Assembly (NCBI RefSeq): GCF_000585215.1
Contig: NZ_AONC01000040.1
Location: 124,001-188,000, forward strand
Direction of reading: 5' to 3'
Source of the DNA: Imhoffiella purpurea
Lineage (GTDB): Bacteria > Pseudomonadota > Gammaproteobacteria > Chromatiales > Chromatiaceae
Length of the DNA stretch: 64,000 nucleotides
Part shown: positions 45,198-55,514 of the stretch, in pieces
How positions within the stretch are numbered: position 1 is the stretch's first letter
How the letters are laid out: each line of letters opens with the position of its first letter
Notes under the pieces: generated by a model
The model's database searches: none
The model's input: only the letters and a program-made list of their open reading frames with translations
What the model was told of the DNA's origin: nothing
Position numbers and translations under genes: made by a program

Positions 45198-45896
45198 TCA
45201 CACGAGTCCTCTCCCCGCGACGTAATGCAGCGTCGTGCGGGGTACCTTGACTCCCCCGGTGCTTGCCGTCGTAGCGGACGACTGCGGTGGGCCTGGGGTG
45301 ATCCGCCAGGTGTTCGCGTCATCGAGTCTTGCGGTCATGATGCGGTTGGTACCGCTGTACTGGATCTTGCCCGAGGGATTGAGGGTGGCGGGGTCGAGCC
45401 TGTCGTTCACCTGGACCCTGGAATTGCCGAAGGTGATGAGACATGTGAGCGCGGCCGAGGGGGTAAAAGGCATTCGAGCGTTCGGGCGCAGCTGACCTGC
45501 AAAGGTGCCCGCACCGCCCATGCCGATTCCGGCGACCGCGTCGGCATGTGTCGGAATGGTGCCATCGGAGCTGACGACCAGGCGCCCCGCCTCCGCATGC
45601 GTTTGGATGGGGCCAAAGGTAAAACCGAAGTCGTTGTACGTGATGTCGATCAAGCTGCCCAGGCTGGTCGCCGGCTTCACCTGCTGTGCCCGCGTTGGGC
45701 CGTATTGGACCCACAGGAAGTCGAATTCCGAGCTCCAGGTGAATTCGACCTGGACGCTCGGGTTGGCACCGGTCACCATCCACGCCAGCGTTTCATAGTT
45801 CTGTTGGCTGTCCGGCTGCTGGTAGACGCAGACCTCTCCGGCATACCCGGAGTCATTGACGAACCATAGCGTGTAGGTCGAAAAAGCCTCAGTCAT
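45198..45896 (-). CDS. RhiA-like protein
   Basis: A 232-residue protein with no signal peptide. The phrases VCVYQQPDSQQNYETLAW and VQVEFTWSSEFDFLWVQYGP resemble RhiA of Rhizobium leguminosarum, an abundant, quorum-controlled protein of unknown biochemical role. The middle holds GIGMGGAGTFAGQL and the C-terminus a proline/threonine-rich tail. AAGGAA upstream supports the start. A second RhiA-like gene lies further upstream in the same operon. RhiA resemblance is by motif memory; a profile search would settle it. Confidence 0.65.
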   Translation of the reverse strand: MTEAFSTYTLWFVNDSGYAGEVCVYQQPDSQQNYETLAWMVTGANPSVQVEFTWSSEFDFLWVQYGPTRAQQVKPATSLGSLIDITYNDFGFTFGPIQTHAEAGRLVVSSDGTIPTHADAVAGIGMGGAGTFAGQLRPNARMPFTPSAALTCLITFGNSRVQVNDRLDPATLNPSGKIQYSGTNRIMTARLDDANTWRITPGPPQSSATTASTGGVKVPRTTLHYVAGRGLV

Positions 45897-45922
45897 CGGG
45901 CGATTCCTTCTTCATTCCGAGG

Positions 45923-45949
45923 TGCTCCGGCCGCTTTTCGGCCGGAGCA
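45923..45949 (-). other. Strong intergenic hairpin in RhiA-like operon
   Basis: Perfect 11-bp stem TGCTCCGGCCG / CGGCCGGAGCA around a 5-base loop (CTTTT on the + strand), between the small secreted gene and the second RhiA-like gene. No T-tract follows on either side, so it may be an mRNA-processing or stability element rather than a full terminator. Confidence 0.6.
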
Positions 45950-45972
45950 GGTATCGGCCCATTGCTAGCGGA

Positions 45973-46413
45973 TTATCGCCATACCGCTCCGCCAAACTGC
46001 TGGGTCGCATCCTTTATCGTGACGCCAGACAGCAGGCAATGGTTGGCATCATCGCCTACTGGGGCCTGGATGACGCGACCACTTTTGACACCGCCGGAGA
46101 CGATCACGCAGTAGGCGTTGAACCGCCCCGGGAGACCGACCAGGACCTGCTGGGTGGTTCCGCCTGGCTTGCAATTGATGGACGCATCCGTGAGACGACC
46201 GGCCTGATCGACCTCTTCTTTGGAGAAGTCGCAGGTCCGGCCGGTCGAGGTCCCGGAGGCGCCGGCGGGCCCCTGCAGGGTGATGCCGCGAATCATCGCA
46301 CCTGTGGTGACCGGATTGGTGCCGACGGCGACCTGCTCGTTACCCTCGGATAGGGCGTCGAAGCTGACCGCGGCGGCAAGAAGCAGTGGCAGGTAAAGGC
46401 GGAGTCTGAGCAT
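45973..46413 (-). CDS. Small secreted protein of unknown function
   Basis: A 146-residue protein with a signal peptide (MLRLRLYLPLLLAAAVSF) and likely cleavage shortly after DALSEG. The mature part has five cysteines (for example RTCDFS, INCKPGG, AYCVIVSGG, HCLLSG) that could form disulfides, and a short collagen-like GPAGASGTS. ATG at 46413 is chosen because AGGTG lies upstream and the signal peptide starts there. No family is recognised. It lies between the two RhiA-like genes and is co-directional with both. Confidence 0.65.
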   Translation of the reverse strand: MLRLRLYLPLLLAAAVSFDALSEGNEQVAVGTNPVTTGAMIRGITLQGPAGASGTSTGRTCDFSKEEVDQAGRLTDASINCKPGGTTQQVLVGLPGRFNAYCVIVSGGVKSGRVIQAPVGDDANHCLLSGVTIKDATQQFGGAVWR

Positions 46414-46462
46414 CTTGAATTCACCTGTTTGATTGGGTTGGAATCGGCAGTGGCTCTCTGTC

Positions 46463-46485
46463 GGCGGGCGAATGACTCGCCCGCC
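46463..46485 (-). other. Strong intergenic hairpin in RhiA-like operon
   Basis: Nine-bp stem GGCGGGCGA / TCGCCCGCC around ATGAC in the 83-bp gap after the first RhiA-like gene. No T-tract. Together with the hairpin at 45923-45949 it is likely to set different transcript levels along the operon. Confidence 0.55.
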
Positions 46486-46496
46486 CGGTGCCCTCG

Positions 46497-47195
46497 TCAC
46501 TGACCGGTCGTGTTGTCCCAGGTGTTGCTCTGGTTGAGTGTGTAGGTCTGCTTGTAGACATTCACGGGGAACACGACGTTCGCGGTCTGGGTGATCGTCG
46601 TGATGTCGAGGATCTCACCCACCCTCACGTTGTTCCCGGCGGCGATCCAATAGCTCGGAGTGGGCGTAAAGGTGTGGAGCAGGTTCGGCCCGGCGGAGGT
46701 GACGAAGGTGCCGGCACCGGACATGCTGATACCGACCGAGAAGGTGTTGTTCGGCACGTTGGAGGCATCTTTGATGACCAGCGAGCCCTGGGGATCGCCT
46801 TGCACCGGACTCGTCAGGTGCGGTCCGGGGCTGGTGGTGAACTGGGTCGTGTTGGCGCCGCTCGGGCTGGCTGGCTGCTGGCCCTGGCCATCGAAGGTGA
46901 CGCCGGGGCGCACGATGCCGGTGGCACCCCAGACGAAGCCGTAATCCACGTCCCACTCGAAGCTGATTTGGTTGTTCGGAACGATCACGAACGGGCTGGC
47001 GAACCAGGCTAGGGAGAACACGTTGGCCGACGCCTCTTTCGGCATCTGCTGATAGACGAAGAAGGTCCAGGGGGACGCCGATTGGTTCTTGAGTGTCAGC
47101 GAATAGGGCTGCGACGCCGCGATCGCCGCCGAGGCGAGCATCATGGATTCGTGGACTCGGTCGTGGTGCGGTCTGGCATAGCTGATGTTGATCAT
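46497..47195 (-). CDS. RhiA-like protein
   Basis: A 232-residue protein from ATG at 47195 (CAGGTAAG upstream). It contains WTFFVYQQMPKEASANVFSL, SLAWFASPFVIV and ISFEWDVDYGFVWGATGIV, parallel to the other RhiA-like protein's CVYQQ-LAW-FTWS-DFLW order. The middle shows SVGISMSGAGTFV, again like its sister's GIGMGGAGTFA. A longer form from 47327 adds 44 residues that have no counterpart in the paralogue. No signal peptide. Being first on the leftward strand, it probably lies next to the operon promoter. Confidence 0.65.
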   Translation of the reverse strand: MINISYARPHHDRVHESMMLASAAIAASQPYSLTLKNQSASPWTFFVYQQMPKEASANVFSLAWFASPFVIVPNNQISFEWDVDYGFVWGATGIVRPGVTFDGQGQQPASPSGANTTQFTTSPGPHLTSPVQGDPQGSLVIKDASNVPNNTFSVGISMSGAGTFVTSAGPNLLHTFTPTPSYWIAAGNNVRVGEILDITTITQTANVVFPVNVYKQTYTLNQSNTWDNTTGQ

Positions 47196-47619
47196 TGGGC
47201 TTACCTGTTCGAGTGCCTTGTCGTTGACCTGATAGGAAATCCAACTCCAATCCACCCGGAGGGAGTCAAGGGCGGGTTTCGAGACCGGACATTGGATAGC
47301 GGAGTCGAGCAGAGCCGGGTTCGCCATTCGGCTGTTCCCGATCGGGAAATTCTCGACGATGCCCGTGCCGCTATTGGCCGATCACCCGGATTGCATCCTC
47401 GGGATGGACGGTTTTGAGGGTAAGCGACCTGTATCTCCGCTCAAATCCTGCTGCTGCGATACACCCTTGTCCCCGAAACGGGGGACATCGAGCGAGGCGA
47501 CATCTTTCTTGACAACGACCGCAATTCTCGGGCTGCTCGCGGAACACGGGGGAAATCGCCGCGCGGTCGCCTGTGGGTTGGCGGACGCTCTACCGCAAAT
47601 TCAAGCGTTGTCGGCTGGG
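47196..47619. other. 424-bp region upstream of RhiA-like operon
   Basis: Contains no convincing gene. The first 130 bp could encode an N-terminal extension of the RhiA-like protein. At 47467-47487 an imperfect hairpin (TGTCCCC / GGGGACA) lies near the 3' end of the leftward FHA-ATPase gene. The leftward operon promoter should be in this stretch. Confidence 0.4.
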
Positions 47620-48852
47620 TCAGCCTCGGGTGCCCTGCGGATTCAAAAATCGCATCCGGTGCTCGTCGAGGGCGATGAGATCGCCGTCCTGGAGCAGTCG
47701 GACCTTGATGCGCACCCGGTTGACATAGACGCCATTGGTGCTTTCGAGATCCTCGACCGAGATGCCCTGGCGGCTGGTGGTGAGTCTGGCGTGGTGGCGG
47801 CTGATGCGCAGATCGCGGATGCAGATGTCGTTGTCGGTCGCACGGCCGATGGTGACCGACTCCTTGTCGAGCGGAAACGGGGTGTTGTCGCGGAATTCGA
47901 GGACGAGGCGGGGTTGGTTGTCGGCCGTCGCCGGCTTGGATGCATCCTTGTCCGTCTGGCCGTCGCTGGAGGGCTCCCACTGGAGGGCGTTGAAGGTGGT
48001 CTGGACCAGGTCGGGCGTGATGCGCCGGATCCGTCCCATGCTGGCGTTGAAGAGCACGAAGTCGCAGAGGGTGTTGATGAGCCGCATGCTGCCGCCGGTC
48101 AGCTGATGGATGCGGAGCATGGCCCGCTCCGAGAGCGGATTCTCCTGGGTGAGCCCGGCCGCGTTCAGCTGATGCTGTATATAGCCCGCCGTGTCGCCCG
48201 AATTCAGCTTGGTCAGATAGGTCTGGTAGAGGATCATCTCCTTCAGTTGCCGGCTGCCGTGCATGACCAGCGTATGCTCGAAGGCGTCCTGGCCGATGAG
48301 GATGATGAAGAGCGCCGGCCGGTTGTCGTCCTCGGCTCGCAGCAGATGGGGGAGCATGTCCAGCACGCCCGGCTTGAGGTTCTGAGCCTCGTCGATCACC
48401 AGGATGACGCGCTTCTTCTGTCTCTCCCGTTTCCTCAGGAAGGTATCGAAGCGCTCCAGGGACTGTTTGGGCGTGAGATTCTCGGAGGGAATATCGAAGG
48501 CATGCAGCAGGATCTGCAGGAACTCGTCCTCCGCCAGTAGGGTGCGGTTGATCTTGGCGACCCGGTCTCTGTCCTTGCGCCGGTCGGCGACATGGTTGGC
48601 GAGCGTTGTCTTACCCGAGCCCGGTGCCCCGTTCATCACGATGATGCCGCCCTCGCGGCCATTCAGGACGGAATCGAGACGCGACTGGGCGGCGGACAGC
48701 TGGCCGTTGAGGAAGAGATCGGCGATGCCGGATGTATTGCGGAAAGGCGGCGTGGCAAGTCCGAAGAAGTCCAGATAGTTGAGCTTGCCGATGGTGGCGA
48801 TGCGCGCCTGGGTCGATAGCTCGGTCTGAGAGGACGAGGTTGCGGATGCCAT
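47620..48852 (-). CDS. ExeA-like AAA ATPase with C-terminal FHA domain
   Basis: A 410-residue protein in two modules. The N-terminal ATPase begins YLDFFGLATPPFRNT, as in ExeA/GspA/MshM-type proteins, with Walker A GAPGSGKTT (75-83) and Walker B VILVIDEAQNL near 150. After an Asp/Lys-rich linker comes an FHA domain (about 320-400): VTIGRATDN, ISRHHARLT and ESTNGVYVN carry the Gly-Arg, Ser-x-x-His and Asn-Gly phosphothreonine-reading residues. ExeA relatives help pilus or secretin assembly through the cell wall. Coupling to FHA suggests control by threonine phosphorylation. ATG at 48852 is preferred over upstream in-frame codons. Confidence 0.88.
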   Translation of the reverse strand: MASATSSSQTELSTQARIATIGKLNYLDFFGLATPPFRNTSGIADLFLNGQLSAAQSRLDSVLNGREGGIIVMNGAPGSGKTTLANHVADRRKDRDRVAKINRTLLAEDEFLQILLHAFDIPSENLTPKQSLERFDTFLRKRERQKKRVILVIDEAQNLKPGVLDMLPHLLRAEDDNRPALFIILIGQDAFEHTLVMHGSRQLKEMILYQTYLTKLNSGDTAGYIQHQLNAAGLTQENPLSERAMLRIHQLTGGSMRLINTLCDFVLFNASMGRIRRITPDLVQTTFNALQWEPSSDGQTDKDASKPATADNQPRLVLEFRDNTPFPLDKESVTIGRATDNDICIRDLRISRHHARLTTSRQGISVEDLESTNGVYVNRVRIKVRLLQDGDLIALDEHRMRFLNPQGTRG

Positions 48853-48949
48853 CTTTCTCGGATGTGCCTCGGAATCGAATCGGGTGGGGATTGTAACAGC
48901 AAGGTGAATAGCAGAGAGACCCGCTGCGTTATGATGCGATGCGCCCATC

Positions 48950-50218
48950 CTATGGTGGGGGTGCTGCTCGGGTTCGAGTGGATTCCGTCGTTTCGGCCGA
49001 GGTTTGCGCCAAAAAGACCTCGATGCGATTCCTGCCTCCGCGCTTGGCCCGGTAGAGTGCCGAGTCGGCGTTGCCGATCAGCTCCAGGCTCGAGCACGCG
49101 CATTCGGGATAACTCGCCAACCCCACCGAGAGTGTGGCCTGGAGCTGGGTGTCCTGGTAGGGGACCCGAACCTCGGCGAACTCCAGTCGCAGCGCCTCGG
49201 CGCGGGATAGGCAGTTATGCCCGGGTGCGTGCGGCAGCAGGACCAGGAACTCCTCGCCGCCGTACCGGCAGACGATATCCCCCTCGCGGAATCGTTGCTG
49301 CAGCAGCTTGGCCAGCGATTTCAGGAGGGCATCGCCAGCGGGGTGCCCCCAGGTGTCGTTGATGCGCTTGAAATGATCCACATCGACCATGGCCGCCGTG
49401 ATGGAATAGCCTTCGTGCTGGGCGCGGGCCAGCTCGCGCGGCAGGGTTTCGTCGAGATAGCGTCGGTTGTGGAGTCCGGTCAGCGGGTCGCGGATGGCCT
49501 GCTCCGCGAGTTCTTCCTGAAGCAGGCGGATCTGGGCCAGATTCTTCTGAAGCTGCTGGTTCGCCCTTTGGAGCGCGCGCTCCATGTTGCGGCGTTCGCT
49601 GATGTCGCGCTTGATGGCGACGAAATATTCCACCCTCGCGGAATCGTCCAGCACGGGTGCGATGGTCATCTCCTCCTCGCAGAGCGAGCCGTCCTTGCGC
49701 CGGTTGAACAGCTCGCCGCGCCAGACGCGTCCATCGAGCACGGTTTTCCACAGGTCGGCGTAGAAATCTGCTGGATGGCGGCCGCTCTTGAAGATTCGGG
49801 TGTGCTTGCCCTTGACCTCCTCGAGGCTGTATCCGGTTTGTGTGGAGAAGGCCGGATTGGCGTAGAGGACGTGGCCATGAGGGTCGGTGATGACGATAGC
49901 GTCGCCCGCGGCCTCGACTGCGGCGATGCGCGCGCGCAGTTCGGCCTCGAGGCTCTTGCGCTGGCTGATCTCGCGCATGCCTCTCCAGGGCAGGACGAAG
50001 AAGACGAGGATGAGGGCCAGACCGATCGTCAGGGCGGCCAGAAGGGCGGTTGTGGTGGAGGGCAATCCGGTCGCCGTGTCCAGGGCGAGGGCCGTTAACG
50101 AGACGATCGTGGCCAGCAAGAATCCGGTACCGATCCGGTTACGGAGTCTAGGGAGCGTGCCGCTTGACGTCTTCACATCTTGCACCTCGGCGAGTTCTAT
50201 CTCGCTCGAAAACGCCAT
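48950..50218 (-). CDS. PAS-GGDEF diguanylate cyclase
   Basis: A 422-residue membrane protein. Two TMs near 27-45 and 57-78 are followed by a PAS sensor (AAGDAIVITDPHGHVLYANPAF; PAC end EYFVAIKRDISERR), a short coiled coil and a GGDEF domain. The active-site loop is GGEEF, preceded by an RxxD inhibitory site (REGD), so it should make c-di-GMP and show product inhibition. No EAL domain. It lies 97 bp upstream of, and co-directional with, the AAA-FHA gene. ATG at 50218 is chosen though its Shine-Dalgarno is weak. Confidence 0.92.
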   Translation of the reverse strand: MAFSSEIELAEVQDVKTSSGTLPRLRNRIGTGFLLATIVSLTALALDTATGLPSTTTALLAALTIGLALILVFFVLPWRGMREISQRKSLEAELRARIAAVEAAGDAIVITDPHGHVLYANPAFSTQTGYSLEEVKGKHTRIFKSGRHPADFYADLWKTVLDGRVWRGELFNRRKDGSLCEEEMTIAPVLDDSARVEYFVAIKRDISERRNMERALQRANQQLQKNLAQIRLLQEELAEQAIRDPLTGLHNRRYLDETLPRELARAQHEGYSITAAMVDVDHFKRINDTWGHPAGDALLKSLAKLLQQRFREGDIVCRYGGEEFLVLLPHAPGHNCLSRAEALRLEFAEVRVPYQDTQLQATLSVGLASYPECACSSLELIGNADSALYRAKRGGRNRIEVFLAQTSAETTESTRTRAAPPP

Positions 50219-50387
50219 CGATAATGCCAGAGCCGACCGGTGGATGCGACCGGGAATCCGACGTCCGGAGGATCGTCTCAATCGCGCAACAGGATGGCGA
50301 TGGAATTGCAATATTGGGATGAAATCCTAGCGGCCAAAGCATCGGCGGCATGGGGGCGCCGACAAGAGCCACTGTGGGGACCTGTGA

Positions 50388-52442
50388 GTGAGACGAAAAT
50401 GGATGGTCTTGGCCGCGGCTCTGGCCGCCGGGAGCGGATTGGTCTGGAGCTCGATCCCGGCATGGACGGATCTCGGGACGGTCCGTTCGCGGGGGCTCTC
50501 TCAGAGCGACGGCAGGCGTGCAACCGGGATCGTCTTCGAGGATCTGGACGGCGACGGATTCAGGGGCGCCGGCGAACCTGGGATCGGCGGCGTCATGGTC
50601 TCCAACGGACGCGAGGTGGTGCTGACGGACGCGAGCGGCCGCTATCTCATACCCGAGTCCGCCTATCGCGGCGACATGGACATCTTCGTCTCGACGCCGG
50701 ACTGCTATCGTGCCCCGCTCGGGGCCGACGGGATTCCCCGCTTCGCCTATGTCCACAAGTCCGCCGGCTCGTCCAAGAGCTTGAGGTTCGGGGGGTTGGC
50801 GCCCACCGGCGATCTGCCCGACTCCATCGATTTCCCGCTGATCGGGACCCGGTGCATGCAGACATTCAGCGTCCTGGTATCCGGAGACACCCAGGCCTAT
50901 TCGAATCTCGAGGTCGGCTATGTGCGCGATACCCTGGCGAAGGAGCTGGCCGAGCGCGACGATGTCGAGCTGCTGCTGATCGAAGGGGATATCGTCGGGG
51001 ACGATCTGGGGCTCATGCCGCGTCTGCTCGACACCCTGAGTCTGGCGGGTGTTCCGCTTTATCTGGTGCAGGGCAATCACGATCTGGACCTGGACGCAGA
51101 CAGCGATGCCGACGCCTCCGATACCTTTCGCCGTCTCTGGGGTCCGCGCTACTACTCCTTCACGATCGGCAAGGTGCACTTCGTGGTGCTCGACAACGTC
51201 GAGTATCCCTGCTCGCCGACCGATCCGTCCGGGCGGCCGGATGCGCGCTGGGACCATTGCGCCGAGGGCAAGGACTACGACGGACGTCTCTCCGAGATCC
51301 AGCTCGAATGGCTGGAGAGGGATCTGGAGCATGTCCCCGAGGATCATCTGATCGTCCTCAACACCCATATCCCCATCGTCTCCTTCCTGGACCAGGCGTC
51401 CATCAAGCACTCCGAGGATCGGGTCGAGCGGCTGTACGAGATCCTGGGCTATCGCTGGATCGGCGACGCCTGGACCCAGGGCCGGCCGGCGCTGGCGCTG
51501 AGCGGTCACACCCACACCATCGACCGTTTCGAGCCGGGCGACTACTACGCTGGCTGGGCCGATGCCTCGCATCCCTTTCCGATCCCCTTTCCGCAGATCG
51601 TCGTGGGCGCGACCGCCGGCTCCTGGTGGTCGGGCGATTTCGACTCGGATCGGATCCCGGAGTCCCTCCAGCGCATGGGTGCGCCGCGCGGCTATTTCAT
51701 CTTCCGGTTCGAGGGCAATGGCTTCACCGAGACCTTCAAGGCGACCGGCAAGCCGATCGATCGGCAGATGAGCCTGTCGCTCGACTCTCCGGCCTTCCGC
51801 GACTGGTTCGAGCGCATCCGCGACTGGTCGCTGGAGGACGAGGTGAATCGGGATCCGGTTCCGCCGGGCAGCGACAATACGCTGGGGGATTCGCATCTGC
51901 TGACGCCGGCCGATCTGGCCTCCACCGACCTGGTCGTGAATCTCTGGAACGGTTCGCGCGGCTCTCGGGTCTGGGCGTGGATCGACGATCGGGATCCGGT
52001 CCGGGCCTTGCGAACTCAGGCGGGAGACGGGGAGGGGATGCTCGAATCGCCCGATCCCCATGCCTTGAGACGTCAGCTGAGCGTGCTGAGATATGCGCTG
52101 CAGAGCGGGGATCAGATCCGCAACCGGATCTGGAATGGCGATCTGGGCAACCGCGCGAATGGCTTCGAGTTGCTCGGCGGCGTCCGGCGCCAGGCGGAGA
52201 GCCAGCGTCCGCTCGCGCGCTGGCAATGGGCACTGCATTCGAGCCATCTCTGGACCCTGCCGCTTCCGGAGAATCTGGAGGAGGGTAGCCATCGGATTCT
52301 GATCCAGGCGAGCGACGTGCATGGCCGGGTCTTCGAGGAGTCGATGCTGGTCGAGGTCCGCACGCCGCAGGATTCGACCGACCCGTTCGTCAACGATCCC
52401 ACCGACGAACCCTACGCGCGCCGTTTCCAGCCGGTGCCTTGA
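50388..52442 (+). CDS. Secreted calcineurin-like metallophosphoesterase
   Basis: A 684-residue protein with a basic N-terminus (RRK) and hydrophobic signal segment. Residues about 45-160 form a SdrD/metallophosphatase N-terminal beta domain (FEDLDGDGFRGAGEPGIGGV). The phosphoesterase core has the metal-ligand blocks VSGDTQAY, LIEGDIVGDD, QGNHDLD, NTHIPI and SGHTHT. A C-terminal beta domain of about 300 residues follows. It is therefore an extracytoplasmic phosphatase with unknown substrate, probably lipid- or teichoic-like phosphates. GTG start at 50388; an ATG lies five codons later. Confidence 0.87.
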   Translation: MRRKWMVLAAALAAGSGLVWSSIPAWTDLGTVRSRGLSQSDGRRATGIVFEDLDGDGFRGAGEPGIGGVMVSNGREVVLTDASGRYLIPESAYRGDMDIFVSTPDCYRAPLGADGIPRFAYVHKSAGSSKSLRFGGLAPTGDLPDSIDFPLIGTRCMQTFSVLVSGDTQAYSNLEVGYVRDTLAKELAERDDVELLLIEGDIVGDDLGLMPRLLDTLSLAGVPLYLVQGNHDLDLDADSDADASDTFRRLWGPRYYSFTIGKVHFVVLDNVEYPCSPTDPSGRPDARWDHCAEGKDYDGRLSEIQLEWLERDLEHVPEDHLIVLNTHIPIVSFLDQASIKHSEDRVERLYEILGYRWIGDAWTQGRPALALSGHTHTIDRFEPGDYYAGWADASHPFPIPFPQIVVGATAGSWWSGDFDSDRIPESLQRMGAPRGYFIFRFEGNGFTETFKATGKPIDRQMSLSLDSPAFRDWFERIRDWSLEDEVNRDPVPPGSDNTLGDSHLLTPADLASTDLVVNLWNGSRGSRVWAWIDDRDPVRALRTQAGDGEGMLESPDPHALRRQLSVLRYALQSGDQIRNRIWNGDLGNRANGFELLGGVRRQAESQRPLARWQWALHSSHLWTLPLPENLEEGSHRILIQASDVHGRVFEESMLVEVRTPQDSTDPFVNDPTDEPYARRFQPVP

Positions 52443-52532
52443 GCGGATCGCGAGCGGTCTTCGGCATCGGGACCGCGGACGCGGCTGTGCTAGACTCGGC
52501 TCGTCCCGCGTCCTCATCCATCGACATCCACT

Positions 52533-55325
<2,793 letters not shown>

Positions 55326-55514
55326 ATCCGCTGCCGGTTCCCGCGCGAACGGGGTTCTCATGGATCCGCTCACGGACTCGGAATATTCCGTACGTGGATG
55401 TTCATGCTTGCCTGCCACTTGCCTGCCTGTTAGCCTCTCGTCCCGTAGGGGAATTGACACTTCGTTTACGAGCGCTCAGCGCGTACGAGCCTGAAACGTT
55501 GCAGGAGGCCGTCA

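Noticed and set aside
55454-55482. TTGACA as a -35 box upstream of the FHA-ABC gene
   Set aside because: No acceptable -10 hexamer at 16-18 bp spacing.
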